This document shows positions 46,707 through 56,744 of a DNA stretch of 64,000 nt, piece after piece. The DNA lies in NCBI GenBank assembly GCA_903820745.1, contig CAIJIT010000013.1, positions 1 to 64,000 of the forward strand, given 5' to 3'. The notes below the pieces were generated by a model. The model was given only the letters and a program-made list of their open reading frames with translations, was not told where the DNA came from and searched no databases. Position 1 is the stretch's first letter. Every line of letters starts with the position of its first letter. The stretch is from an uncultured Burkholderiales bacterium. GTDB lineage: Bacteria > Pseudomonadota > Gammaproteobacteria > Burkholderiales > Burkholderiaceae_C. Made by a program: the position numbers and the translations under genes.

Positions 46707-47749
46707 GTCCCGAAATAAATCTCGTAGTTCTTCTTGATGGTTTCGATCTGCTTATCGAGCGCCTGCGGATCAGTTTTCAACAGCTTGATTTTGGACAGAG
46801 GCATGCGGCTTTCCTTCTCCTTGACCTCGGGATGGAAGGAACGCAGGCCGCCAAAATCGCTGCCGATTTGCTGGGCTTCCTTGCTGAACAAGAAGGAATA
46901 GAACAACTTGCCGGCGTTCGGATGGGCGGCGTTCTTCAACAGCGCGGCATTGCCGACCACCAGCGGGGTGCCTTCCGAAGCGTAGACCGGCTCGACCGGA
47001 ACACCCGATTCCTTCAGCATGAAGACGTTGTATTCATTGCCGTCGGTCATGACCTGGCGCTCGCCCAAGGCGAGTTTTTTCGGCGGTTCGGTCGACGACT
47101 GGACCTGCAAAACTCGTTGTTTGCCGAGCTTTTCAAAATAATCCCAGCCCAGGGTCTGGCTCAGCGCATAGGTGCCGGTCAGGATCGTGCCGCTGTAGCC
47201 GGGATGCGCCTTGACCATCTTGCCGGCCCATTTGGAATCGAGCAGATCCGCATGGCTCTTCGGCGCATCTTCCTTCTTCAGCAATTTGCTGTTGTAGGCG
47301 ATCACCGACAGATGCGCCCGGTAGGCGGCATATTGCCCGTCGGCGTCTTTCTCGCTGCTAGGCCAAAATTTGGCGACATCGGCCGGTACCGCCGCTTGCA
47401 ACCAACCCTTGCGCTTGAAGTAGAGAAAGTTGACAGCGTCCGCTGTTTCGATCACATCGACGATGTAGATCTTGCTGCCATATTCCTGATTGATGCGCTG
47501 GAACAAGCGTTCAGCGCCAGCGCGTTCGACCTGCACCTTGATGCCGGGATATTTCGCCTCGAAGGCGCTCGCCACCTTTTCCGAGACCAGCACGTCGGTG
47601 GACGCATAGAACACGACTTTGGCTTCCTTGACCGCCGCCGCGATCAATTGCGGTGTCACCTCATAGGGTGCAGGGGCTTGGGCAAGGACGGGTTCGATGC
47701 CGATCAAGATCGACAACAACAGGCCGACGATCAATGATTTCTTGAACAT
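46703..47749 (-). CDS. periplasmic substrate-binding protein of the FbpA-like family
   Basis: A 348-residue extracellular solute-binding protein, starting at MFKKSLIVG with GGAGAGA as ribosome site. The open frame extends upstream through the promoter region and is rejected there. A signal peptide ends near VLAQA. The fold is that of the ferric-binding/type 1 family (VVFYASTDVLVSEKVASAFE). The region that in FbpA holds two adjacent iron-binding tyrosines reads DGNEYNVFML, with only one. It probably binds an organic anion instead of ferric ion. It is the first gene of the five-gene operon. Confidence 0.85.
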   Translation of the reverse strand: MFKKSLIVGLLLSILIGIEPVLAQAPAPYEVTPQLIAAAVKEAKVVFYASTDVLVSEKVASAFEAKYPGIKVQVERAGAERLFQRINQEYGSKIYIVDVIETADAVNFLYFKRKGWLQAAVPADVAKFWPSSEKDADGQYAAYRAHLSVIAYNSKLLKKEDAPKSHADLLDSKWAGKMVKAHPGYSGTILTGTYALSQTLGWDYFEKLGKQRVLQVQSSTEPPKKLALGERQVMTDGNEYNVFMLKESGVPVEPVYASEGTPLVVGNAALLKNAAHPNAGKLFYSFLFSKEAQQIGSDFGGLRSFHPEVKEKESRMPLSKIKLLKTDPQALDKQIETIKKNYEIYFGT

Positions 47750-48052
47750 AGTCTCTCCATGATTCACGCCTGGAAGGATCTGCAGGGCAGGCAAAGCTTG
47801 TGCCCGGCCCGGCCTGAAATCGAATCGAATCGATGGATCGATCATAAGACCAGCCTCGGGTGCTGCGCATCGAGCAGTTCTCAGTTGATTGCGACTGGAC
47901 CCAAGGTAGCATCTGCCCCCCAAACAGTCAACACTTTGGATTTAAGTGAATACACTTACAGATCGATCGCAGGCGCTGGAGGCGCTTGATTCAAGCGGCC
48001 TCGAGCGAGCCAAACTTGTGCCTGAGTTTCGGCCGAACAGCCCCGCAAGGGG
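47750..48052. other. 303-base region upstream of the ABC transporter operon
   Basis: No gene. It carries the candidate promoter and inverted repeat of the ABC-PrpD-PdxA operon (47903-47958). The remaining bases lie past the stop of the RND pump gene, which is transcribed in the same direction; I see no T-run terminator hairpin for that gene. Confidence 0.5.
47903..47958 (-). promoter_or_regulatory. promoter and operator candidate for the ABC-PrpD-PdxA operon
   Basis: On the minus strand TTGACT (47931-47926) is separated by 17 bases from TACCTT (47908-47903). Eleven bases upstream of the -35 box is the inverted repeat TAAGTG-AATA-CACTTA (47943-47958). Its position immediately upstream of the promoter suits an activator site. 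The transcript leader would be about 150 bases. Confidence 0.45.
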
Positions 48053-51000
48053 TCAGTCCCCGGCCTGCTCTGCCATGGCGAGCGCAGGTTTGGGGTCTCG
48101 CACCAGGTATGAATACAGCACCGGTACGACCAGCAGGGTCAACAAGGTCGAGGTCATCACACCGCCGATGATGGCGCGCCCCATCGGCGCCTGGATTTCG
48201 CCGCCATCGTTCAAGGCAATCGCCATCGGCAACATGCCGAAAACCATCGCTGAAGTCGTCATGATGATCGGCCGCATGCGGATCAGTCCGGCTTGCAGCA
48301 GCGCTTCGGGCACGGTGGCGCCGGCCTTGCGCGCCTGGTTGGCGAAGTCGACCAGCAAGATCGCGTTTTTGGTCACCAGACCCATCAACATCACCAGGCC
48401 GATCATCGAAAAGACGTTCAGCGTCGAGCGCCACAGCAGCAAGGACAACATCACACCGATCAGGGCCAGCGGCAGCGAGGCCATGATCGCGATCGGCTGC
48501 AAAAAGCTGCCGAACTGGCTCGCCAGCACGATGTAGATGAAGATCACCGCCAACCCCATGGCGCCGACCAAGCCCTTGAAGGCCTCCGCCTGCTGCTTGC
48601 CGGCGCCGTCGACGTTGAAACTGATGCCCGGCGGCAATTGCGTCGACTTGATCAGCTTTTGTACCTCATCGTTGACATCGCCCGAAGGCCGGCCCTGCAC
48701 CCCACCATAGACCGCCTCGCGCCGCTGCAGATTCTGGCGCCGTATCACTTCCGGGTTGAAGACCGCCTCGATCGTCGCGACTTGATCAAGCGCGATCGGC
48801 GAGCCATCCTTGGCGAAGGCGACCGGCAGTTTGAGCATCTGATCGATGCGTTGACGCTGCTCGCGCGGCAGTCTCAACAGCACTTCGACCTGATTGCCGT
48901 CCGGCGTGGTCCAGTAAGTCGCCACCTCGCCATTGACATAGCTGCGCAGCGAAGCCGCCAGTTGCGGCGCAGTCAAGCCCAGTTCTCGAATCGCAGACTC
49001 CTTCAGGCGCACGGCATAGGCCGGCAGGCCGGGCTTGACGGTCGAATCGACATCGACTGCCCCGCGGATCAGCTTCAGCTTGGCTGCGAACTCATTCGTC
49101 ACCAGAGTCAGCGCCTCAGGGTCGTTGCCAAGGATCGTGACCCAGATCGGTCGATCGAAACCAACGCTGACCTCGACGCCGGGAATCTTGGCGATGTCGG
49201 CGCGGATCGCGTCCTCGACCTGCTTCTGGCTGCGTTGACGCTGGCTGCGATCTTGCAGCGAAATATTCAAGGCCGCCTGATTCCTGCCGGTTGACAGCCC
49301 CTCGCCGCTGCTGCCGACCACCGTTGAGACGTTCTTGATTTCAGGGAAATGGCTGAGGATCTCTTCGACCTGCAGCACCTTGGCATTGCTGCGATCGAGG
49401 CTCGATGCGACCGGCATGCGCAGGTTGACCTGGGTGAAGCCCTGGTCGGTTTGCGGTATGAATTCACTGCCGACCAAGGGCATCAGCCCGATCGCCAGCA
49501 CAAAGCTCGCCAAGCCAGCGGCCAGCACGAGGCCGCGTGGCGTCAGCGTAGCCATTCGAAACCGGCGTGGCTGACTGCGGTCGCAGCGGCCTTGTGCGTC
49601 GAACGGCCGGGCCCAGACCGGCAGCACAAACAAGCGGTAGCGTCTACTCGAAAATGCCCAATGAATCAAGCGCTCATAGAGCAGATGCAGCCAATCCATC
49701 AAGCGGTCAGTGCCGCGCATCATCGAACCAAGCAGCGGCAAATGGCGCAACCGGTCGTTCGGCGGATCCTTCCAGACCGACGACAGCATCGGGTCGAGCG
49801 TGAAGCTGACGAACAGACTGACCAGCACCGCCACCGCCACGGTGATACCGAAGGGGTAGAAGAACTTGCCGATGATGCCGCTCATGAAGGCTACCGGCAC
49901 GAAGACCGCACAAATCGCAAAAGTCGTGGCCATGACGGCCAGTCCGATCTCGTTGGTGCCTTCGAATGCCGCCCGGTGATGGTTCTTGCCCATGCTGAGG
50001 TGGCGCACGATGTTTTCGCGCACGACGATCGCGTCGTCGATCAGCAGGCCGATGCACAGGCTCAGCGCCATCATCGTCATGAAGTTCAAGGTGAAGCCGA
50101 AGGCTTGCACCGCGATGAAGCTCGAAATCACCGAAATCGGCAAGGTCAACCCGGTGATGATGGTCGAACGCCAGCTATGCAGGAACAGGAAGACGATCGC
50201 GATCGTCAGCAAAGCGCCTTCGATTAACGTGTGCTTGAGGCCGGTCAGCGAGCCTTTCACCCAGTCGCTGTTGGCGTAGATCAGGTTCAGCTCGACGCCT
50301 TCTGGCAGCGATTTTCTCAATTCCTCCATGGCATCCTTGACCGCATCACCGGTGGCGACGATGTTGGCGTCCTGCTGCTTGAAAATATTGAAGGTGATGG
50401 CCGGCGCACCATTGATGCGGGCGATGCTGTCGGGTTCGCGCTCGCGTTCGACCAATTGCCCCAAATCGCTCAAGGTCAGCACCAGATTGCCGCGTCTGGC
50501 CACGACCATGTTGGCAAACTGTTTCGGATCTTTGACACGACCTTCGACGCGCAGGATCGCATCATTGCTTTGATCCGAAAGCAGTCCCACCGGTTGGTCG
50601 CTGTTGGCTTCACGCAGCGCCGTGGCGATTTCAGCCGGTGTCACGCCATAGGCTCGTAGCCTCAAAGGGTCAAGATCGATGCGTACCTCGCGCGACACGA
50701 TGCCACCGACGTCGACCTTGGCCACGCCCTCGACACGGCCGAGTCGCTTGGCAATGACCAATTCGCCCAACATCGACAACTCGCGCGCTGGCCTTGTCTT
50801 GCTCATCAAGGCCATCACGATCACCGGCTGGGCGTTGTCGCCTTGAAAGCGCGAAACGGTCGGCGCTTTCACATCCTTCGGAAATGCCGCTTGGGCCGCA
50901 GCCACGCGGTCGCGCAAATCCTGCATCGCCCGGCTCATGTCGGTATTGAGGCTGAACTCGACGCTGGCCTGGGCGCGGCCCTCGAAGCTGCGCGACTGGA

Positions 51001-51238
51001 TCCGATCGACGCCCGAGATCGTGTTGATCGCTTCTTCAAGCGGCTTGGCCACCTCGCGCTCGACTGCATCGGGCGAAGCGCCGGGGTAGCGAACATCGAT
51101 CCAGGCCCCCGGCATCGAAATATCGGGCATCTGCTCGACGCCCAGTCTGGCGTAGGAGAACATCCCCAGTACGCACAATGCCACCATCACCATCGTCGCA
51201 AAGACCGGGTTCTGGATTGAAACTTTGGTGATCCACAT
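48053..51238 (-). CDS. RND-family efflux pump inner-membrane subunit (AcrB-like)
   Basis: A 1061-residue RND transporter with the N-terminal helix ([17 protein letters not shown]), two large periplasmic loops and twelve helices. The proton-relay Asp pair is in [14 protein letters not shown], and the paired Lys is in [14 protein letters not shown] basic segment rich in Arg (near 545-575, [11 protein letters not shown] to [12 protein letters not shown]) sits at the central cytoplasmic junction. It is the hydrophobe/amphiphile exporter type (HAE-1). The adaptor gene lies 15 bases upstream. No outer-membrane channel gene is adjacent. Confidence 0.93.
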   Translation of the reverse strand: MWITKVSIQNPVFATMVMVALCVLGMFSYARLGVEQMPDISMPGAWIDVRYPGASPDAVEREVAKPLEEAINTISGVDRIQSRSFEGRAQASVEFSLNTDMSRAMQDLRDRVAAAQAAFPKDVKAPTVSRFQGDNAQPVIVMALMSKTRPARELSMLGELVIAKRLGRVEGVAKVDVGGIVSREVRIDLDPLRLRAYGVTPAEIATALREANSDQPVGLLSDQSNDAILRVEGRVKDPKQFANMVVARRGNLVLTLSDLGQLVEREREPDSIARINGAPAITFNIFKQQDANIVATGDAVKDAMEELRKSLPEGVELNLIYANSDWVKGSLTGLKHTLIEGALLTIAIVFLFLHSWRSTIITGLTLPISVISSFIAVQAFGFTLNFMTMMALSLCIGLLIDDAIVVRENIVRHLSMGKNHHRAAFEGTNEIGLAVMATTFAICAVFVPVAFMSGIIGKFFYPFGITVAVAVLVSLFVSFTLDPMLSSVWKDPPNDRLRHLPLLGSMMRGTDRLMDWLHLLYERLIHWAFSSRRYRLFVLPVWARPFDAQGRCDRSQPRRFRMATLTPRGLVLAAGLASFVLAIGLMPLVGSEFIPQTDQGFTQVNLRMPVASSLDRSNAKVLQVEEILSHFPEIKNVSTVVGSSGEGLSTGRNQAALNISLQDRSQRQRSQKQVEDAIRADIAKIPGVEVSVGFDRPIWVTILGNDPEALTLVTNEFAAKLKLIRGAVDVDSTVKPGLPAYAVRLKESAIRELGLTAPQLAASLRSYVNGEVATYWTTPDGNQVEVLLRLPREQRQRIDQMLKLPVAFAKDGSPIALDQVATIEAVFNPEVIRRQNLQRREAVYGGVQGRPSGDVNDEVQKLIKSTQLPPGISFNVDGAGKQQAEAFKGLVGAMGLAVIFIYIVLASQFGSFLQPIAIMASLPLALIGVMLSLLLWRSTLNVFSMIGLVMLMGLVTKNAILLVDFANQARKAGATVPEALLQAGLIRMRPIIMTTSAMVFGMLPMAIALNDGGEIQAPMGRAIIGGVMTSTLLTLLVVPVLYSYLVRDPKPALAMAEQAGD

Positions 51239-51253
51239 GGTCTTGGTGCCGGT

Positions 51254-52372
51254 TCAGCTCTTGGCCTTGGCCAGCACCAGGGCCTTGGCACCTTCGCGCA
51301 AATTGTCAAAGCGCGCTGCGAGCACCTGGTCCTTCTCCGTCAGGCCGCGCAGCACCTCGATCCGGCCTTCGCGTTGATCACGTCTTCCGGTGCTGATGAT
51401 GCGGCGTAGCAAGGCACCGTTTTCGATCAACCAGACCTGCGACTGGCCTGAAATAGTGTTGACCGCGGACTCTGGCAAGGTCATGCGCTGCGTCGAGTCG
51501 GGCAACAAGACCTTCGCCGAAGCATATTGACCGGCACGGAATTGCTCATTCGGATTCGACAACTCAAGCGTGACGCCGATCGAACGCGTGCCCGGTTCGG
51601 CAGCCGGCGCGATGCGGCTGATCCGAGCCTCGACTTCGGTCAAAGCGCCTTCGACTTGCACCTGCACCACCATACCTGCCTGCAAGCGGCTGACTTCATG
51701 GGTGCCGACCAGGCCGGCCAGTTCAAGCCGGCTCAAATCAACGATGCTGAGAATTTGCTGCTCCGGCGCCAGCTTTTCGCCCGGCAATGCATGGCGCTTC
51801 GAAACGACGCCGCTGATCGGCGCGACCAGCGCCGCCTGCCGCAGCGTCACCTGGGCACTGTCCCATTGGGCCTGGGCGGCAAGCAACTGGCCGCGCGCCG
51901 CTTCAAGGCTGGCGCGCACTGTATCGAGGGCAGTCGAAGCGATGAAGTTCTGTTCAGCCAGACCCTGGCTGGCCTTGAACTGGCGCTCGGCCTGCTGCAT
52001 CTGGGCCTGGGCGGCAGCCACGCCCGCGCTGCGTTCGGCAATCCGGTAGCGCAACTCTTCCATGTCGACCTGACCAAGCGACTGGCCTGCCTTGACCCGG
52101 CTGCCTTCCTGAACGCTCAGGCTCAACAGCGTAGCGGCTGACTTGGCGCGCACGATCACGGTGCCCGGTGCCACCAGTGGTCCCGAAAATTCAATCTGGC
52201 CGGGCATGCTGACAAGGATCGGCATGATTACTTCGGTCGACAAAAATTCCAGCATGGCCGGCGGCTTGTCGCCTGGCTTGTCACCCCGACTGGCAAGGAC
52301 TTTCACCGCGCCGATAGCGCCTGCCGCCAGCAAGACAGCGGCAATGCCACCGAGCAACCATTGCTTGCGCAT
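51254..52372 (-). CDS. RND efflux periplasmic adaptor (MFP) subunit
   Basis: A 372-residue membrane-fusion protein, starting at MRKQWLLGG with GGAG six bases upstream; an ATG four codons earlier has a poorer site. An N-terminal membrane anchor (about 5-25) is followed by the lipoyl-like halves (VRAKSAATLLSLSVQEGSRVKAGQSLG, and VAPISGVVSKRHALPGE), an alpha-hairpin about 100-165, and the beta-barrel domain. It connects the RND pump to an outer-membrane channel. It is directly upstream of the pump gene in the same transcript. Confidence 0.92.
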   Translation of the reverse strand: MRKQWLLGGIAAVLLAAGAIGAVKVLASRGDKPGDKPPAMLEFLSTEVIMPILVSMPGQIEFSGPLVAPGTVIVRAKSAATLLSLSVQEGSRVKAGQSLGQVDMEELRYRIAERSAGVAAAQAQMQQAERQFKASQGLAEQNFIASTALDTVRASLEAARGQLLAAQAQWDSAQVTLRQAALVAPISGVVSKRHALPGEKLAPEQQILSIVDLSRLELAGLVGTHEVSRLQAGMVVQVQVEGALTEVEARISRIAPAAEPGTRSIGVTLELSNPNEQFRAGQYASAKVLLPDSTQRMTLPESAVNTISGQSQVWLIENGALLRRIISTGRRDQREGRIEVLRGLTEKDQVLAARFDNLREGAKALVLAKAKS

Positions 52373-52525
52373 GCAAGACTCCATTCTTCTTCAATTGAAA
52401 CTGACCAGAGTGTAAGGATCGTGCAAACCCTTGACCCTGGCGTTGCGACGAAATGCCGATTTCAGCGCTTGAACTGCAAGCCGCATTGATCGGCCGCCAG
52501 CGGTAGATCGAAAAACCGCTTTATT

Positions 52526-53719
52526 TCATGAGCAAGATGCTGGATCCAGACGCCGGCTTTGCCAGGCACAAAAGGCCGAAGCCAGGGCCGCGACGATGGC
52601 CGCAACAAACAAGGCCTGATAACCCAGGCTCGCCACCAACCAGCCCCCGCCGATGCTGCCGACTACGCCGGACAGTCCGTAGCCCAGCACCGAATACAAG
52701 GCCTGGCCGCGTCCGCGCAAACGCCCGGGGAAGTAGCGTGTGATCAGGGCAATGCAGGCAGTGTGCTGAGCCGCGAAGGTGATCGCATGCAGGCACTGCG
52801 CCAGCACCAGTATCAGCAGGCTGGCGCCGCCGCCAACGATCATGGCGAAGCGCAATGCCGTCAACAAGGCCGCGCCGATCAGCCAATGGTGCAGCGTGCC
52901 GCGCTCGAGCAAGCGGCCCTGAAACGCAAACCAGATGATCTCGACCAGGATCGACACAGCCCAGAGCATGCCGACGACCTGCTTGCCAAAACCCAGCGCG
53001 TCGAGATAGAGGCTGAAGAAGGCATAGAGCGAAGAATGCGCCAGGACAGTCAGAAAAACACTGACAAAGAACCAGCGCACCTCTGGCCTGCCGAGCACCG
53101 CGGCAATCGAGAGTTGCGCCTGTTCCGCATCCGCCTTGACCAGCAACTGACTGGATTGAACCGGCAAGCGCCAAGCGGCCCAGACCACCAGCGCCAGCAA
53201 GGCGATGATGGTGAAGGCAAAGGCCTGCATGCCGGCATGCTGGAACCACCCACCGGCCAGCACGACGGTCAGCAAGAAGCCGATCGAGCCCCAGACCCTC
53301 ACCCGACCGTAGCGCTTGGCATCCATTTCGCCGTCTTCGCTGATCAAATGTGCTGCGACCACGGTCTCGGTCAGCGGCACGATCGCTGCGTTGAACAAAA
53401 ACATCAGCAAGGTCGCCAGCGCCAGGGTCGCGAAATGTGGTGGCGCCAGAAATCCGAGTCCTGCCACAAAACTGGCCAGCGCTGCCCAGCGAATGATCTG
53501 CACCCTTTGCCCGCTATGGTCAGCCAGCGCACCCCAGGCATAGGTCGCGAAGATACGCGTCCAACTCGACAAGGAGACGAGTATGCCGATCGCAAACACC
53601 GACAGGCCGAGTTCCTTGTACCAGAGCGGCGCGTAAGGATTGAAGCCGCCGATGGCTGCGAAATACACGCATGACAGCGTCGCGCAGGCGCTCAGTGAGC
53701 GCTTCGAATCAGCCGGCAC
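52526..53719 (-). CDS. MFS transporter of the HcaT (phenylpropionate permease) type
   Basis: A 397-residue protein with about twelve helices. The start used is GTG at 53719, whose first base is the last base of the aroC stop codon (TAGTG). An ATG at 53770 would add 17 Arg-rich residues inside aroC, which is less likely. The pattern CVYFAAIGGFNPYAPLWYKELG and the later QCLHAITFAAQHTACI match the HcaT/LacY-like family of aromatic-acid or nucleoside permeases. The substrate is not known. It is coupled to aroC by its position. Confidence 0.82.
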   Translation of the reverse strand: MPADSKRSLSACATLSCVYFAAIGGFNPYAPLWYKELGLSVFAIGILVSLSSWTRIFATYAWGALADHSGQRVQIIRWAALASFVAGLGFLAPPHFATLALATLLMFLFNAAIVPLTETVVAAHLISEDGEMDAKRYGRVRVWGSIGFLLTVVLAGGWFQHAGMQAFAFTIIALLALVVWAAWRLPVQSSQLLVKADAEQAQLSIAAVLGRPEVRWFFVSVFLTVLAHSSLYAFFSLYLDALGFGKQVVGMLWAVSILVEIIWFAFQGRLLERGTLHHWLIGAALLTALRFAMIVGGGASLLILVLAQCLHAITFAAQHTACIALITRYFPGRLRGRGQALYSVLGYGLSGVVGSIGGGWLVASLGYQALFVAAIVAALASAFCAWQSRRLDPASCS

Positions 53720-54819
53720 TAGGGTGCTGCTGCGGCGATCGCGGCGATCGGCAACTCCACATCGCCGCATTGCGCACGCTGCCGCAGGGCATGGTCCATC
53801 AGCACCAGGGCCAGCATCGCTTCGGCAATTGGCGTGGCCCGGATGCCGACGCAGGGGTCATGGCGACCAAAGGTTTCGACGATGGCCGGCTCTCCAGCGC
53901 GGTTGATCGATGCCTTCGGGCTGCGGATCGAGCTGGTCGGCGTGATCGCGATCGAGGCAACGATGTCCTGCCCGGTCGAGATGCCGCCCAGCATGCCGCC
54001 CGAGTTGTTGCTGGCAAAGCCCAGCGGCGTCAACTCATCGCCATGTTCGCTGCCATGCTGCGCGACCACGCCGAAGCCGGCGCCGATCTCAACGCCCTTG
54101 ACCGCATTGATGCCCATCAGTGCATAGGCGATGTCGGCGTCGAGCTTGTCAAACAGGGGCTCGCCCAGGCCAGCGGGCACATGGACGGCCTCAACCCGGA
54201 TGCGCGCGCCGACCGAATCGCCGGACTTTCGCAGCCCATCCATATAGGCTTCGAGCTCGTTGACCTTGCTGACATTGGCGGCAAAAAACGGGTTGTCCGG
54301 CACATGCTGCCAACCCTCGAAAGGAATCTCGATATTGCCCAACTGGGTCATGCAACCGCGGAATTCGCAGCCGTATTTTTGTTTCAACCAAAGCTTGGCG
54401 ACAGCCCCGGCGCCAACCATCGGCGCGGTCAGACGGGCTGAAGACCGGCCGCCGCCGCGCGGGTCGCGCAGACCGTATTTACGCCAGTAACTGTAATCAG
54501 CATGACCGGGACGGAAGGTATCGAGCAGGTTGCCGTAATCGCGGCTGCGCTGGTCGGTATTCTTGATCAGCAGGCAGATCGGCGTGCCGGTGGTTCGGCC
54601 TTCATAGACGCCGGAGAGGATCTCGACGATGTCGGCCTCCTGGCGCTGCGTGACATGGCGCGAAGTGCCGGGCCGCCGGCGATCCAGTTCGGGCTGGATG
54701 TCAGCCTCTGACAGCGTCAACCCCGGTGGGCAACCATCAATCACGCAACCGATGGCCGGGCCATGGCTTTCGCCAAAATTGGTGACCCTGAACAATTCGC
54801 CGAAAGTGCTGCCTGACAT
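53719..54819 (-). CDS. aroC: chorismate synthase
   Basis: A 366-residue chorismate synthase, the last step of the shikimate pathway, dependent on reduced FMN. Signatures are [19 protein letters not shown] near the start, [26 protein letters not shown] and GISTGQDIV. The length is standard. It is followed at once by an MFS permease gene and preceded, 41 bases upstream, by the CBS-domain gene on the same strand. Confidence 0.97.
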   Translation of the reverse strand: MSGSTFGELFRVTNFGESHGPAIGCVIDGCPPGLTLSEADIQPELDRRRPGTSRHVTQRQEADIVEILSGVYEGRTTGTPICLLIKNTDQRSRDYGNLLDTFRPGHADYSYWRKYGLRDPRGGGRSSARLTAPMVGAGAVAKLWLKQKYGCEFRGCMTQLGNIEIPFEGWQHVPDNPFFAANVSKVNELEAYMDGLRKSGDSVGARIRVEAVHVPAGLGEPLFDKLDADIAYALMGINAVKGVEIGAGFGVVAQHGSEHGDELTPLGFASNNSGGMLGGISTGQDIVASIAITPTSSIRSPKASINRAGEPAIVETFGRHDPCVGIRATPIAEAMLALVLMDHALRQRAQCGDVELPIAAIAAAAP

Positions 54820-54860
54820 GGGGAACCCGTGATTGCTGGAGCCGCCGATTCTACCGGCGG

Positions 54861-55331
54861 CTATGGCACGGGCGTCGCGCCGTCAGCCGGTTGGTCTTCG
54901 AGCGGCCAGTCGCGGATATAGGCCTTGAGCATCCGGTTCTCGAAATCCTGGCCGTCTACCACTGCTTTGGCTACGTCGTAAAAGGAAATCACGCCCATCA
55001 AGGTGCTGCCATCGAGCACCGGCATATAGCGCGCATGACGCCCCAGCATCATGCGGCGCACCTCGTCCATTTCGGTCCCGGGCGTGCAGGTCAGCGGATG
55101 GTCGTCCATCACGCCACGCACCTGCAAGCTGCCAATGCTGCCGCCGTTGCGGACCAGCGCCTCAATCACTTCGCGGAACGTCAGCATGCCGACCAATTCG
55201 CCATGCGCCATCACCACCAGCGAGCCGATGTCCTGATCGGCCATCGTCGTGACACCAACCGACAGGTACTCATCAGGCGAGACGGTGAACAAAGTGCCGC
55301 CCTTGACGCGCAGGATATCGATGACTTTCAT
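54861..55331 (-). CDS. CBS-domain pair protein
   Basis: A 156-residue protein made of two CBS domains (about 5-65 and 75-135), which usually bind adenine nucleotides and act as sensors. The ATG used ([12 protein letters not shown]) has GGAG six bases upstream; an ATG two codons before lies directly on the ribosome site. The gene is divergent from metY, with a 96-base shared upstream gap. Target and ligand are unknown. Confidence 0.85.
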   Translation of the reverse strand: MKVIDILRVKGGTLFTVSPDEYLSVGVTTMADQDIGSLVVMAHGELVGMLTFREVIEALVRNGGSIGSLQVRGVMDDHPLTCTPGTEMDEVRRMMLGRHARYMPVLDGSTLMGVISFYDVAKAVVDGQDFENRMLKAYIRDWPLEDQPADGATPVP

Positions 55332-55427
55332 GTTCATCTCCTCAAAATTTCGGGGCCGCCTTTGTGGGCGACTTGTGCGTTGAAACATAGCACACAATCA
55401 AGCCACCCAAGACTTTCGAAAGAGCCT

Positions 55428-56732
55428 ATGTCCGGCTACTCAGACCCTGGTTTTGATACGCTGGCGCTGCATGCCGGCGCCAGCCCTGACCCGACCACTG
55501 GCGCCCGCGTCACGCCGCTGCACCTGACGACATCGTTCGTGTTCGAGAGCGCCGAACAAGCCGCTTCGCTGTTCAATATGGAGCGCGCCGGCCATGTCTA
55601 TTCGCGCATTTCCAACCCGACCACGGCCGTATTCGAGGAGCGGGTCGCCGCGCTCGAAGGTGGCATCGGCGCCATTGCCACGGCCAGCGGACAGGCGGCC
55701 CTGCATCTGGCGATCACCACATTGGCCGGTGCAGGCTCACATATCGTTTCATCCAGTGCGCTCTATGGCGGTTCGCACAATCTCCTGCATTACACCTTGG
55801 CGCGATTCGGTATCCAGACGACCTTTGTGCGCCCCGGCGACCTCGACGGCTGGCGCTCAGCGATCCGGCCGAACACGAAATTGCTGTTTGGCGAAACCTT
55901 GGGTAACCCCGGCATGGACCTGCTCGACATTCCGCAGGTGGCCTCGATCGCGCATGAGGCCGGCCTGCCGCTGCTGCTCGATTCGACGCTGACGACACCC
56001 TATCTGCTGCGCCCGTTCGAGCATGGCGCCGATCTGGTCTACCACTCGGCGACCAAATTCCTTTCTGGCCATGGCACCGTGGTCGGCGGCGTGCTGGTCG
56101 ACAGCGGCGCCTTCGATTGGCAGGCGGCGCATGACAAGCACGGCTTGTTCCCCGAACTTTGCGAGCCCTACGCGGGCTTCCACGGCATGGTTTTCAGCGA
56201 GGAAAGCAGCGTCGGTGCCTTTTTGCTGCGGGCGCGCCGCGAAGGTCTGCGCGACTTCGGCGCCTGCCTCAGTCCGCACAGCGCCTGGCTGATCCTGCAG
56301 GGCATCGAGACGCTGCCGCTGCGCATGCAGCGCCATGTACAGAACGCGCAGAAGGTGGCCGAATTCCTCGCTGCACAGCCCATCGTGCTGAGCGTGGGCT
56401 ATCCCGGCCTGGCAACCCATCATGACCATGCCTTGGCGCAAAAACTGCTGCCGCGCGGTTGCGGATCAGTCTTCAGTTTCGACCTGAAAGGCAGCCGCGA
56501 ACAGGGCCGTGTTTTCATTGAAGCGCTGAAGATTTTTTCGCATCTGGCCAATGTCGGTGACTGCCGTTCACTGGTGATCCACCCGGCGAGCACAACGCAC
56601 AGCCGGATGGACGACGCGGCGCTGCAACTGGCGGGCATCAGCGCCGGGACGATCAGACTGTCGATCGGCCTCGAAGATGCCGACGACCTGATCGACGATC
56701 TGAAGCGCGCGCTGAAGATCGCCTCCCGATAA
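55428..56732 (+). CDS. metY: O-acetylhomoserine sulfhydrylase (MetY type)
   Basis: A 434-residue PLP enzyme of the Cys/Met metabolism family. It is of the long MetY type, making homocysteine from O-acetylhomoserine and sulfide. The start is MSGYSDPGFDTLALHAG; the open frame upstream overlaps the divergent CBS gene and is rejected. Typical blocks are PDPTTGARVTPLHLTTSFVF, ASGQAALHLAI, SSALYGGSHNLLHYTL and the PLP Lys210 in SATKFLSGHG. Use of O-succinylhomoserine cannot be excluded. It is followed 12 bases later by an alpha/beta hydrolase gene. Confidence 0.92.
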   Translation: MSGYSDPGFDTLALHAGASPDPTTGARVTPLHLTTSFVFESAEQAASLFNMERAGHVYSRISNPTTAVFEERVAALEGGIGAIATASGQAALHLAITTLAGAGSHIVSSSALYGGSHNLLHYTLARFGIQTTFVRPGDLDGWRSAIRPNTKLLFGETLGNPGMDLLDIPQVASIAHEAGLPLLLDSTLTTPYLLRPFEHGADLVYHSATKFLSGHGTVVGGVLVDSGAFDWQAAHDKHGLFPELCEPYAGFHGMVFSEESSVGAFLLRARREGLRDFGACLSPHSAWLILQGIETLPLRMQRHVQNAQKVAEFLAAQPIVLSVGYPGLATHHDHALAQKLLPRGCGSVFSFDLKGSREQGRVFIEALKIFSHLANVGDCRSLVIHPASTTHSRMDDAALQLAGISAGTIRLSIGLEDADDLIDDLKRALKIASR

Positions 56733-56744
56733 GCTGGAGTCTTG

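Noticed and set aside
54891..55427. Upstream extension of the metY frame
   Set aside because: It is antisense to the CBS-domain gene and ends at a typical MetY start at 55428.
55332..55427. SAM-responsive riboswitch upstream of metY
   Set aside because: The gap is only 96 bases, and I could not recognise any conserved SAM aptamer core in it.
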